In this document: positions 1-6,770 of the stretch, one piece after another | Position numbering within the stretch: the first letter of the stretch is position 1 | Layout of the letters: every line of letters begins with the position of its first letter | Assembly: GCA_958428365.1 (NCBI GenBank) | Contig: CAUAFT010000021.1 | Location: forward strand, 1-35,949 | Direction: 5' to 3' | DNA from: an uncultured Lachnospiraceae bacterium | GTDB lineage: Bacteria; Bacillota; Clostridia; Lachnospirales; Lachnospiraceae | DNA length: 35,949 nt | Program-made: the position numbers and the translations under genes | Notes under the pieces: generated by a model | Told to the model about the DNA's origin: nothing | The model's database searches: none | What the model saw: only the letters and a program-made list of their open reading frames with translations

Positions 1-2291
1 TAACCGAAATGGAGGGCAGCCGGGGAGAAAAAGAGAGCTATCAGTATGATGCTGCCGGGAATCTGACCGCAGTGACAGATGCTTTGGGAAACCTTACCAG
101 TTATCAATACGATGCAAATGGGAACCTGACCGGGGTCATAGACGCTCTGGGAAACCGAACCTCCTATACTTACGATGTGAGGAACCGTCTGCTGTCCGTT
201 ACGAGGGGAGAAGTACGGCAGTCCTTTTATGAAAGAGACGCTGCCGGGAATATCCTGCTGGAGGGTGATGCCCTGGGAGCAAAGAACCATTATGCCTATG
301 ACAGACTTGGACATCTTATCTGGAAAAAAGACCGTGATGGATATGAGACAGGCTATACCTATGACAGCAGAGGAAGGTTCAGCGGAGTCCGCTATGGAGA
401 TGGAAAGGAAGCTGTGTATCAATATGATCCTTGTGGAAACCTGATTCAGATGCAGGACTGGAATGGGGTAACGGAGATAGAGAATGATGCATTAGGACGT
501 GCCATAAAAGTTACAGATCCAAACGGAAAGGTTCTTTCCTATGGATATGGACCTTCCGGGGAAAGAAACAGCGTCGTGTATCCGGATGGAAATAGAATTA
601 CATATGAATACGATGAAGCGTTACGCCTAAAACAAGTTGTCTCTGGAATCGGAACGATAAATTATACCTACAATGATAAAGGACAGCTTATTGAGAAAGT
701 ATTTCCGAATGATATCAAAACGAAATACACTTACATGGAAAACGGATTCTTGGAGAGCTTGATTCAGATAGACAAAACAGGAGTATTGGACACCTATATT
801 TATGGATATGACTCCCAGGGAAATAAGAATGAGATTATCAAGCGAAGGAGAAATCTGCCGGAAGAAAACGGAAAATACCAGTTTTATTATGATAGTCTGG
901 GGCAGCTGGAACGTGTAGAAAAAGACGGTACTTTATTAAGAGAGTACAGTTATGATGCTCGTGGAAATCGTGTGGAATATAAAGATGCGATGGGGGTCAG
1001 GGAACAATATCATTACGATGAGGCAGACCGATTGCGTTGGATTTTGAAAGAGGGGACAAATAATGAAAGCCAAAAGATAGAGTATGATTACGATAACAGA
1101 GGAAATCGAAAGACGGTTATACAAAATGGGGAGATACGAAAGAGCTATATATTTGATGCCAAGAACCGCTTAGAGAGTGTGAAACTCCAAAACGGAGCTG
1201 TGAAAAAGTATGGCTATGATGGATTTGGACAGAGAGTTTTTGAGGGATTTGAGGGACAAAGGACAGAGTACATACTGGATTATACAAAAGATTATCACAA
1301 TTTGTTAAACATAGAGAAAAATGGAAAAACGCAGAATTTATTATGGGATGAAAATCTTCTGGCATCCACTATGGAAGGCAGATGGGGATGCTATCTAATG
1401 GATGAATTAGGCAGTATTACGCAATATTTCACTGAGGAATCGGAAGAAACATACGGCTATGATGAATTTGGAAATGATTTATATGGAGATTGCGAAAGGG
1501 TGCAGCCATTTGGATATACAGGATACTATTACGATAGCGAAGCGGAAAGTTATTATGCGCAGGCCAGGGAATATGATAGTTTGACCGGAAGATTCCTGAG
1601 TGAAGATATCATTAGGGGAGCGCTTGTACTGCCTTGTACGTTAAACCATTATGCTTATTGCTTAAACAATCCATTGGCATATGTGGATAGGAACGGACTT
1701 TTGCCAGAGGTAACCTTTGATTTTTCAGGGGAAGAGACAACGAGTGGAATACTGACTCATGTTCAAGAAGGTGTAGATGTAAGTAGTGGAGCACTTAAAG
1801 ATGTATCCATCAATCCGAAAGTATATGAAAGTTTTATGAAAGAGAGACCTAATAATATTGGAAAAGGAACCTGGAAGAAAATTGTATTGGAAGATATGAA
1901 AACGGTTGGAAAAGGGGCTGATGGCCTATCAAAAACAAGTAGTATATTAGGAAAAGGAATTGTACTTATTGATGTGGGATCTAATGCCTACACAAATATT
2001 CAGAATGGCGAGGAAGGAATTGATGTAGTATCGGACGCAGCTGTAGATGCGAGTCTGGATATTTTAAGTGTAGTGATAGCAGAAGCGGCGGCAGGTGGAA
2101 AACTAGGTGCATTAGCAGGATCCATTTGTCCTGGAGCTGGAAATTTGGCAGGTGCTCTAGTGGGGATTATTGTATCAACATCGTTGTATGTAGCCACCGA
2201 TGTAATTAAAATAAATGGAAAATCAGTTAGGGAATATATTAAAGAGTGGACAAGGGAAATGAATGATGAATTTGAATGTATTTTTGGATAA
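1..2291 (+). CDS. RHS/YD-repeat protein, 3' part (5' truncated by window edge)
   Basis: The frame is open to the left edge, so the ATG at 9 is probably internal and the full protein is much larger. Residues 1 to about 495 (counted from that ATG) are tandem YD repeats of the form YxYDxxGN, which in this family build a beta-barrel shell around a toxin. Residues about 498-565 match the RHS-associated core, including PFGYTGYYYDSE and LTGRFLSEDI, where the C-terminal tip is normally autoproteolysed. The last ~195 residues are a variable tail with an Ala/Gly-rich hydrophobic stretch (around AGGKLGALAGSICPGAGN); I recognise no nuclease or other toxin motif in it. The next gene starts 14 nt downstream and may encode the cognate immunity protein. 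Family assignment is firm; toxin activity is inference. Confidence 0.93.
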   Translation, partial: TEMEGSRGEKESYQYDAAGNLTAVTDALGNLTSYQYDANGNLTGVIDALGNRTSYTYDVRNRLLSVTRGEVRQSFYERDAAGNILLEGDALGAKNHYAYDRLGHLIWKKDRDGYETGYTYDSRGRFSGVRYGDGKEAVYQYDPCGNLIQMQDWNGVTEIENDALGRAIKVTDPNGKVLSYGYGPSGERNSVVYPDGNRITYEYDEALRLKQVVSGIGTINYTYNDKGQLIEKVFPNDIKTKYTYMENGFLESLIQIDKTGVLDTYIYGYDSQGNKNEIIKRRRNLPEENGKYQFYYDSLGQLERVEKDGTLLREYSYDARGNRVEYKDAMGVREQYHYDEADRLRWILKEGTNNESQKIEYDYDNRGNRKTVIQNGEIRKSYIFDAKNRLESVKLQNGAVKKYGYDGFGQRVFEGFEGQRTEYILDYTKDYHNLLNIEKNGKTQNLLWDENLLASTMEGRWGCYLMDELGSITQYFTEESEETYGYDEFGNDLYGDCERVQPFGYTGYYYDSEAESYYAQAREYDSLTGRFLSEDIIRGALVLPCTLNHYAYCLNNPLAYVDRNGLLPEVTFDFSGEETTSGILTHVQEGVDVSSGALKDVSINPKVYESFMKERPNNIGKGTWKKIVLEDMKTVGKGADGLSKTSSILGKGIVLIDVGSNAYTNIQNGEEGIDVVSDAAVDASLDILSVVIAEAAAGGKLGALAGSICPGAGNLAGALVGIIVSTSLYVATDVIKINGKSVREYIKEWTREMNDEFECIFG

Positions 2292-2304
2292 AGGAGGAGA
2301 GAAT

Positions 2305-3000
2305 ATGAAATTAGATGAAGATTTCTTAGAATATTTAAGACTGGGAAGAAAATGTGAACAGGCTAATAGCGCAACTATGATGGAATATATGGTAGTTCTT
2401 GCTTTTTTTTCACTTTTACAATATTTTTTTGGCATGTTTGTGCTACCAACTATCGCAGCAATTGGGAATATATCTTTTTTGTTGATATGCCGAAAAAAGT
2501 TTGATGAACCATATGGAAATGTATTATTTGTAACCGGTGAAAATGTGTTTTATTGGTATACTTTTTTATCAGTTGGTTTAGGATCCCTTACTTATGTTGA
2601 AGAGGGAGGGAGATTGTGTGCAATTTTTATATCAGTATTTATTTTACATATGATATATGTTATTTATAGAATAATATTTATAAATAAAGGCGGATATGCA
2701 AAGCTGCATTATAAAAAAGCAAAAAGGAATCATTGGTTGTTGGCATCTCCGATGATAGGTCTGGGAATAGGGAGAATCTGGGGATCGTATTTGTCAAATA
2801 ATGCTGCATTTTATGTAGTTGGAATAGGTTTTATCTTTGCGGCGTTCATATATTTGGTGGCGAATTTTGATGGATGGATCGTCTACTATTACTTCAAGAA
2901 ACTTACTCCTGAGGAACAGAGACTTGTACTTTACGGCGATAAAAAAGTAAAAAAAGAAAGAACCGTAGTAGCTATAAATAAATTAAAACAAGAGGATTAA
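2305..3000 (+). CDS. Multi-pass membrane protein, possible RHS immunity protein
   Basis: The protein has 231 aa. The ATG at 2305 is chosen over one 14 codons upstream because AAAGGAGGAGA lies just before it. Five or so hydrophobic segments are visible, including stretches near MVVLAFFSLLQYFFGMF, FLSVGLGSL, FISVFILHMIYVIY and GIGFIFAAFIYLVANF. The C-terminus is charged and probably cytoplasmic (PEEQRLVLYGDKKVKKE). I do not recognise the family. It directly follows the RHS gene with no room for a terminator, the usual place for an immunity gene, and a membrane immunity protein would suit a membrane-acting tail. That role is inferred from position only. Confidence 0.75.
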   Translation: MKLDEDFLEYLRLGRKCEQANSATMMEYMVVLAFFSLLQYFFGMFVLPTIAAIGNISFLLICRKKFDEPYGNVLFVTGENVFYWYTFLSVGLGSLTYVEEGGRLCAIFISVFILHMIYVIYRIIFINKGGYAKLHYKKAKRNHWLLASPMIGLGIGRIWGSYLSNNAAFYVVGIGFIFAAFIYLVANFDGWIVYYYFKKLTPEEQRLVLYGDKKVKKERTVVAINKLKQED

Positions 3001-3130
3001 ATTTTTCAGAAATACGACAATACAGGAAAATCCATGTATTGAAAAACAAAAACCGAACAGATAAAACCGCCCTTAGATATACGCAAAAACACGATATTTT
3101 TGAAAAAATTAAAAAAATTTAAAAAAGTAC

Positions 3131-3159
3131 TTGCATTTTTTGTCGTCCTCATATATAAT
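3131..3159 (+). promoter_or_regulatory. Promoter of tRNA-Glu
   Basis: TTGCAT (3131-3136) and a perfect TATAAT (3154-3159) are separated by 17 bp, 29 bp before the tRNA 5' end. The upstream DNA is an A/T-rich UP-element-like run (about 3090-3130), as is usual for stable RNA promoters. Confidence 0.8.
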
Positions 3160-3188
3160 AGCATTTGTTGACACGAGTTAACAAAAAT

Positions 3189-3260
3189 GGTTCGTTGGTC
3201 AAGCGGTTAAGACGCCGCCCTCTCACGGCGGAATCAGGGGTTCGATTCCCCTACGAACTG
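3189..3260 (+). tRNA. tRNA-Glu (anticodon CTC)
   Basis: A full cloverleaf can be drawn in 72 nt. The acceptor stem is GGTTCGT/ACGAACT with a G-U first pair. The anticodon stem is CCGCC/GGCGG around the loop CTCTCAC, giving anticodon CTC at 3222-3224. The T arm is AGGGG-TTCGATT-CCCCT and the discriminator is G3260. CCA is not encoded. tRNA 3' ends are common prophage attachment sites and phage-type genes begin to the right, but I found no second copy of the tRNA 3' end in the window, so use as attB is inference. Confidence 0.95.
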
Positions 3261-3500
3261 TTTATTCATGAAATTGAATAGCCCAACCCTTTAAGTGCTA
3301 GAGACCTTGATTTTAAGCGGTTTGTAGCATTTTCTATTTTGCTTGTTAGTACTCATGATTGCGATTGTAAAAACAGTTAGGTAATCAAAAAGGTAATCAG
3401 ACATATGTTCGAATAAAAATCATACAGGAAAGAAGATTCCTGTACAAGTGCTTACTTAAGATAAATCGACCATAAATCGGTTTATTTTTTTTCATAAAAA
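3261..3500. other. Noncoding stretch downstream of tRNA-Glu (possible att region)
   Basis: No credible ORF is present. The region holds a perfect 8-bp hairpin TACAGGAA/TTCCTGTA (3423-3444), a short tandem GGTAATCA near 3372-3390, and then an intrinsic terminator (listed separately). This is where a prophage junction would be expected, but no attachment core could be identified without the other end of the element. Confidence 0.4.
3461..3492 (+). terminator. Intrinsic terminator downstream of tRNA-Glu
   Basis: ATAAATCG (3461-3468) pairs with CGGTTTAT (3478-3485) with one G-U, over a 9-nt loop, and runs into eight T residues. It would end rightward transcription coming from the tRNA promoter. 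Confidence 0.65.
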
Positions 3501-3501
3501 T

Positions 3502-3523
3502 ACCACGGATATTTCACCGTGGT
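3502..3523 (-). terminator. Terminator hairpin overlapping the stop of a leftward gene remnant
   Basis: A perfect 7-bp stem ACCACGG/CCGTGGT has an 8-nt loop. On the reverse strand it is followed by a T-rich run (TATTTTTATG). The TGA stop of the leftward remnant (3514-3516) falls in the loop, a common arrangement for compact gene-end terminators. Confidence 0.5.
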
Positions 3524-3650
3524 CTTATATTATTTAAATAGTTGACGATATTGTTTGGATCGTCAAAATGTTCCTTTATGTATTCCTCTTCAAAAAAATA
3601 TAGGTAAACGATTTTGGTCCACCCCTACCTTGCAATTTCCAGTAAAATTC
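3514..3650 (-). pseudogene. Decayed 3' end of a leftward gene
   Basis: Reading leftward, the frame ending at TGA 3514-3516 gives a protein-like C-terminus (EEEYIKEHFDDPNNIVNYL, then NNIRPR and stop). Extended upstream, the same frame is broken by TAG at about 3617-3619 and again near 3650, and no start codon is present. The terminator hairpin at the stop supports a former gene. I do not recognise the family. It could be a host gene end cut by integration, or chance coding. Confidence 0.35.
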
Positions 3651-3960
3651 CCTAAAAAATTTTTTTCTCAAATTTAGAGTGGATTTTGAGCAGATTTGCT
3701 CTGATTTCGTGACGTAAAACTTTGCCGTGAAAAAGTGGTTGGTTTCTTTATGTTGTTGAATCCAAAAGAACCGCGTTCAGGAAATACCCTTTCTACATAC
3801 CTATTTTGCCGAAATCCGGGCGAAACAGTTCAAAATGATCATCTGTCCATTTTTGGGTTAAAGCGGCTTAAAATTGAAAATACGAGGTCAGTTTTGATTG
3901 ATTCCAAGGATATCATTATGATTGTCGGTTGTCAAGGACCAGAAAAGCCAAAGAGGGCAG
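3651..3960. other. Noncoding stretch, nothing recognised
   Basis: AT-rich DNA has only weak ORFs without ribosome binding sites; an 82-codon forward frame (3735-3983) is low-complexity and unlike its neighbours. A small palindrome GAGCAGATTTGCTC lies near 3690-3703. No promoter or RNA gene could be identified. Confidence 0.3.
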
Positions 3961-3962
3961 AC

Positions 3963-3980
3963 AAGCCGCCTGAACGGCTT
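3963..3980 (-). terminator. Post-stop hairpin of the leftward gene at 3980-4261
   Basis: AAGCCG and CGGCTT pair across a 6-nt loop directly after the TAA stop on the reverse strand. There is no clear U-run, so it may be an RNA 3'-end stabiliser as much as a terminator. Similar post-stop hairpins follow two other genes of this leftward group. Confidence 0.4.
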
Positions 3981-4261
3981 TAGCCAATATACGCATCTTT
4001 CAAGGATACGTTTAAATTCAGATACGACCCATCTTCAAAGTTTAAAAGAAGTGTTATGCTTGGAGTTTTTGAGAATTCGCGATCACTATTTGAATGTGCC
4101 TTGTTTAAAAAACGATATTCGACGTCATGTATGCATAACTCATGACAGTTGCTCAAAACATCGTAAACACTCATATCTTTAATCCTATTCTTGGCTTTGG
4201 CGACCTCTTCCTTCAACTTTTCCATCTGCTGTTCTAACTGTTCCATTTTTGTTAAACTCAT
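3980..4261 (-). CDS. Small phage-type protein with N-terminal coiled coil
   Basis: The protein has 93 aa. The start is the ATG at 4261 (MSLTKMEQ) because AAAGGAGGA lies 7-8 nt upstream; a start 19 codons earlier lacks this support. Residues 3-26 form a Lys/Glu-rich heptad-like helix. The rest is predicted mixed alpha/beta with a C-terminal LNFEDGSYLNLNVSLKD. No family is recognised. It is the last of four leftward small genes that probably share the promoter near 5350. Confidence 0.65.
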   Translation of the reverse strand: MSLTKMEQLEQQMEKLKEEVAKAKNRIKDMSVYDVLSNCHELCIHDVEYRFLNKAHSNSDREFSKTPSITLLLNFEDGSYLNLNVSLKDAYIG

Positions 4262-4399
4262 TTTTCTTCCTCCTTTAAAATGTTTTGGCGATGATTTCGC
4301 GCTTGCTGCCATAATCAAAACCGCCTTTCAATATTTTCTGTCCTCTGCATTAATGTTTAGAACATTCACAGTTTGCCGGGCTGTATTACAGTTGCGATA

Positions 4400-4636
4400 T
4401 TAAACCGCAATTTCTTTTCTATTCTCCGAAAAGAACCAAAGATATAATGCTCTCATTTCAAAATTTGTGAGAACTTCCATATCTTCGAGGCATTCTAAAT
4501 ATCCTCTTAACATTCCACTATCCTTTTCATATTGTTCTTTCGCTCCATTCTCTCTGTCTTTCGCAATCAAGACAGATAATGTATTACAATATATCGTCTG
4601 TTTTTCGTTTAATTTAGCCAATACTCCTCTTGTCAT
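4400..4636 (-). CDS. Small hypothetical protein
   Basis: The protein has 78 aa and starts at the ATG at 4636 (MTRGVLAK), which follows AAAGGTGGAG. A GTG three codons earlier is possible but overlaps the ribosome binding site. It appears all-helical and charged, with Cys near the start and an aromatic C-terminus (ALYLWFFSENRKE). The function is unknown. It is the third gene of the leftward small-gene group. Confidence 0.55.
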   Translation of the reverse strand: MTRGVLAKLNEKQTIYCNTLSVLIAKDRENGAKEQYEKDSGMLRGYLECLEDMEVLTNFEMRALYLWFFSENRKEIAV

Positions 4637-4699
4637 ATTCTCCACCTTTAACCTTTCTTTGTATTGTAGCCTGCCATCATCAGAGCCGGGCGGCTATCC

Positions 4700-4734
4700 C
4701 TCGGCTGACGGTCATTGCTGACCGTTTCGGCTTA
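4700..4734 (-). terminator. Hairpin after the stop of the gene at 4732-4983
   Basis: A perfect 7-bp stem ACGGTCA/TGACCGT with loop TTGC lies just after the stop. On the reverse strand the sequence reads TAAGCCGAAAC then the hairpin. The identical TAAGCCGAAAC junction follows the next gene (5041-5072). Confidence 0.5.
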
Positions 4735-4983
4735 AAATCCAAATCGCATCCATAATTTAGCGGATTTCTTAACTTCTTTATAATCTTTTACAAATTCTCT
4801 ATATTCGGCATAGCTGTCAACTTCGCACGAAGCGTAGCCGTCCGTTACTTGTTGGAGATTCCAGCCTTTAATGTTCATAGCTTTTTCGATCTTGCTATAT
4901 AACTTTTCTTCCATTTCTTCAAAATTTATTTCTGCCAACCTGTATTTGAAATTATCATCGAATCCTTTATAATTAACCGTCAT
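4732..4983 (-). CDS. Small hypothetical protein
   Basis: The protein has 83 aa. The ATG at 4983 (MTVNYKGFDD) is preceded by GTGGAGGTAC; an in-frame GTG five codons upstream would overlap that site. The mixed alpha/beta sequence includes a Glu-rich helix (FEEMEEKLYSKIEKAM) and a basic aromatic end (KLWMRFGF). No family is recognised. It is co-oriented with its neighbours and ends in a compact hairpin. Confidence 0.55.
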   Translation of the reverse strand: MTVNYKGFDDNFKYRLAEINFEEMEEKLYSKIEKAMNIKGWNLQQVTDGYASCEVDSYAEYREFVKDYKEVKKSAKLWMRFGF

Positions 4984-5045
4984 ACTTTGTACCTCCACTT
5001 GGTTTATTTGGCTTGCCTCATCAGTTGGAAGGTTGCCACCCTGTC

Positions 5046-5072
5046 CAAGACGCCCGAAGGCGTTTCGGCTTA
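5046..5072 (-). terminator. Hairpin after the stop of the gene at 5070-5297
   Basis: ACGCC and GGCGT pair over a CGAA loop (TTCG when read leftward), a very stable tetraloop. The leftward sequence is TAAGCCGAAAC then the hairpin, matching the gene end near 4724. No long U-run follows. Confidence 0.5.
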
Positions 5073-5297
5073 TGCGATACCGTAAAGAGTAGTAGACTTT
5101 CTAAAAGTCTTGATTACTCCGCCCGGTGTGCCATCTGGCTTAATTGTCCAGTGATTTTTAAAACTGGAATAATCGCTACATAATCTAACAGTAATTGATT
5201 TTTCTGTTTCCTTTACGATTTCTGCGACATCCCACATGAAACCGTCTGCCTCTGCCAGCTTTGTACCTACTTTAATATCTTTTGCCTTGATTAACAT
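5070..5297 (-). CDS. Small hypothetical protein, first gene of the leftward group
   Basis: The protein has 75 aa. The start is the ATG at 5297 (MLIKAKDIKVGTKL) with AGGAGGAAAG upstream. Predicted mainly beta, it resembles small phage proteins with an SH3-like or PUA-like fold (DIKVGTKLAEADGFMWDVAEI, then a polar KSITVRL strand); the fold is a guess. Its promoter region carries a GCACACAT site shared with the RHH regulator on the other strand, suggesting common control. Confidence 0.6.
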   Translation of the reverse strand: MLIKAKDIKVGTKLAEADGFMWDVAEIVKETEKSITVRLCSDYSSFKNHWTIKPDGTPGGVIKTFRKSTTLYGIA

Positions 5298-5346
5298 ATT
5301 TGCTTTCCTCCTGTATTTGAAATTGTTTTTGATTTCCTTTGATGTA

Positions 5347-5376
5347 ATTATAATAGCAAATATTAGGCACACATAC
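5347..5376 (-). promoter_or_regulatory. Leftward promoter of the small-gene group with GCACACAT site
   Basis: Reading leftward there is a perfect TATAAT (complement of 5347-5352). The GCACACAT copy at 5367-5374 lies in or beside the expected -35 region, which itself is a poor match. A second copy at 5403-5410 sits further upstream. This fits a repressed or activated leftward promoter. Confidence 0.5.
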
Positions 5377-5453
5377 AATATGGGATAATTAACAAATATG
5401 TAGCACACATAGACGTTGGATTTTGTTTAAAATGTATAAAGCACACATTTTCA

Positions 5454-5482
5454 TTGACTATAAAGCACACATTAGATATGAT
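5454..5482 (+). promoter_or_regulatory. Promoter of the RHH gene
   Basis: TTGACT (5454-5459) and TATGAT (5477-5482) are 17 bp apart. One GCACACAT lies entirely in the spacer (5465-5472) and another ends 5 bp upstream of the -35 box (5441-5448), a typical repressor arrangement. Confidence 0.8.
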
Positions 5483-5507
5483 AAGAAGAAAGAAAGGAGG
5501 CTTTGAG

Positions 5508-5708
5508 ATGGCTGAATACACAGAAAAGCAAATGGAACAGCGGAGAAAAGCCGTTGAACGTTATCAAGGAACGGTTGATCGTGTTAATTGTATGTTTCCA
5601 AAGGGAACGAAAGAAAGAATTGCTAAAACCGGAATGAGTTGCAACGCATTTATAAAAGAATGCGTTTTGCAGGAACTGGATAAGATAGAGAAGTATGCGA
5701 AAAGATAA
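5508..5708 (+). CDS. Ribbon-helix-helix DNA-binding protein, likely autoregulator
   Basis: The protein has 66 aa. The ATG at 5508 follows AAAGGAGGCTTTGAG; an upstream in-frame ATG at 5454 overlaps the promoter. Residues about 26-60 look like an RHH domain of the Arc/CopG/MetJ class: a short strand (RVNCMFP), helix A (KGTKERIAKTG) and helix B (CNAFIKECVLQELDKIEKY), after a basic N-terminal tail. RHH dimers bind short direct repeats, and the gene is flanked by six GCACACAT copies. It probably represses its own promoter, the promoter at 5734 and the leftward promoter. Target and role are inferred; the fold assignment is moderate. Confidence 0.8.
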   Translation: MAEYTEKQMEQRRKAVERYQGTVDRVNCMFPKGTKERIAKTGMSCNAFIKECVLQELDKIEKYAKR

Positions 5709-5733
5709 AGCACACATTATATAAAGGAATTAC

Positions 5734-5763
5734 TTGACGGATTAGGCACACATAATATATAAT
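5734..5763 (+). promoter_or_regulatory. Promoter of the coiled-coil gene with GCACACAT in its spacer
   Basis: TTGACG (5734-5739) and a perfect TATAAT (5758-5763) are separated by 18 bp. GCACACAT at 5746-5753 is inside the spacer and another copy (5710-5717) starts 24 bp upstream of the -35, the same spacing as at the RHH promoter. Confidence 0.8.
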
Positions 5764-5813
5764 AAGGACAGTTGAGGAAGGGCAAGACCTTAACGAATGG
5801 AAAGGAGAAAAAC

Positions 5814-6086
5814 ATGTTGGAAGAAAAAGACTTACAAGCGATTAAAACGATCGTAGAAGATGTAGTTGACAAAAGGATTACTGAGAGTGAGAATTTGATT
5901 TTGAAGTACGTGGATGATACTAGAAAGACTCTTGAAAAACAGATTGAGCAGGTGCGGAAAAACATGGAGGAACTTAACCAGTATTACCGGATTACAAAGC
6001 TTGAGAATGATAACACGGCGTTATTGTTAAAAATGGTTGATGGATTATCAAAACGAGTTGAAGAACTTGAAAAGAAAACAGCGTAA
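5814..6086 (+). CDS. Coiled-coil small protein
   Basis: The protein has 90 aa. The ATG at 5814 is preceded by AAAGGAGAAAAAC. Nearly the whole chain is predicted helical with heptads (residues 20-60 and 70-90, ending VEELEKKTA), and it has no enzymatic motif. It resembles short chromosomal or phage coiled-coil proteins of unknown role. It stands alone behind a promoter with the RHH operator repeats, so it is probably co-regulated with the RHH gene. Confidence 0.7.
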   Translation: MLEEKDLQAIKTIVEDVVDKRITESENLILKYVDDTRKTLEKQIEQVRKNMEELNQYYRITKLENDNTALLLKMVDGLSKRVEELEKKTA

Positions 6087-6178
6087 AATATAGCCGGGCT
6101 TGCCACCGCTCCCCATCAGAAAAAATTATAGCAAGAACAGAAAAATAAATCAAGAATATAGGTATCAAAGGAAAGGAG

Positions 6179-6499
6179 ATGTCAAAGATGCAGATTGAAA
6201 CAATACAAACGCTTTGTAATCAATCAAGAATTAAATGGTCGACCCATTGTTTAGAGCGTATGCAAGAGCGTGACATAAGCCGGGCAGATGTAAAGAATTG
6301 TATTTCTAAAGGCGAAATCATCGAGGATTACCCGGACGATTTTCCACATCCAAGTTGTTTGATTTTTGGTTATACAGTAAAAAATAAAGTTATCCATGTG
6401 GTAGTTGGAACCGATGGTGAATATGTCTGTATAATAACAGCATATTTTCCGAACACTGAAAAATTTGAAACTGATTTAAAAACCAGAAAGGGGCGTTGA
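6179..6499 (+). CDS. DUF4258 protein, toxin-like partner of the YgiT-type gene
   Basis: The protein has 106 aa. The ATG at 6179 follows AAAGGAGATG; the ATG at 6188 (MQIETIQ) is also possible. The sequence matches the DUF4258 layout: HCLERMQERDISRADV (helix with conserved His, Glu, Arg), GEIIEDYPDD, then beta strands HVVVGTD and ITAYFPN. DUF4258 has a RelE/BrnT-like fold and is often coded with a YgiT-type zinc-finger antitoxin, as here. mRNA-interferase activity is known for related folds but cannot be read from this sequence. The downstream ORF begins 2 nt after its stop. Confidence 0.85.
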   Translation: MSKMQIETIQTLCNQSRIKWSTHCLERMQERDISRADVKNCISKGEIIEDYPDDFPHPSCLIFGYTVKNKVIHVVVGTDGEYVCIITAYFPNTEKFETDLKTRKGR

Positions 6500-6501
6500 T
6501 T

Positions 6502-6729
6502 ATGTGTATGTTTTGTAAATGCGATACTGTGAAAGAAAGCACCACAACGCATGTTGTTAATTATGGCGGATGCATTATTGTTATTAAAAATGTGCCGTGC
6601 GAAGAATGCGAGCAGTGCGGAGAGAAATTTTATACAGATGAGGTGGCAGAACAACTGGAAATTATGGTTGACGCTGCGAAGAAATTGATGCAGGAAGTTG
6701 CCGTCATTGATTATTCAAAAGTTGCGTAG
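6502..6729 (+). CDS. YgiT-type zinc finger protein, antitoxin-like
   Basis: The protein has 75 aa. The ATG at 6502 is used, with AAAGGGGCG upstream; a TTG two codons earlier overlaps the previous stop. Zinc ligands are visible as CxxC (residues 2 and 5, plus Cys7) and a second cluster PCEECEQCGEKF, followed by the helix DEVAEQLEIMVDAAKK that is typical of the MqsA/YgiT N-domain. It lacks the C-terminal HTH of MqsA. Translationally coupled to the DUF4258 gene and followed by a terminator, the two form a closed bicistron. Antitoxin function is inference from family pairing. Confidence 0.85.
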   Translation: MCMFCKCDTVKESTTTHVVNYGGCIIVIKNVPCEECEQCGEKFYTDEVAEQLEIMVDAAKKLMQEVAVIDYSKVA

Positions 6730-6743
6730 AGGACACAAGGAGG

Positions 6744-6770
6744 ACCGCCAGAAATGGCGGTTTTCTTTTG
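6744..6770 (+). terminator. Intrinsic terminator of the DUF4258/YgiT pair
   Basis: A perfect 7-bp stem ACCGCCA/TGGCGGT with a GAAA tetraloop is followed by TTTCTTTTG, 15 nt after the stop codon. Confidence 0.85.

Larger units (their letters stand above)
5367..5753. repeat. Six copies of GCACACAT (putative operator) around the RHH gene
   Basis: Exact copies, all in the same orientation, lie at 5367-5374, 5403-5410, 5441-5448, 5465-5472, 5710-5717 and 5746-5753. Most are preceded by TAAA or TTAG. Start-to-start distances of 36, 38, 24 and 36 bp place sites near whole helical turns. Two lie within promoter spacers and one beside the leftward -35. A one-mismatch copy (ACACACAT) is at 8368-8375. 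The pattern suits a DNA-binding protein, most simply the RHH protein encoded between the sites. Confidence 0.75.

Noticed and set aside
3361..3420. Integrase remnant from short peptides near the GGTAATCA tandem
   Set aside because: Only a dozen codons look protein-like in each frame and no recombinase motif is visible.
3735..3983. 82-codon forward ORF
   Set aside because: It lacks a ribosome binding site, has unusual composition and overlaps the hairpin of the leftward gene.
5367..5753. CRISPR array from the repeated GCACACAT
   Set aside because: The repeat is only 8 bp, the spacing is uneven and a gene lies between the copies; promoter operators explain it better.
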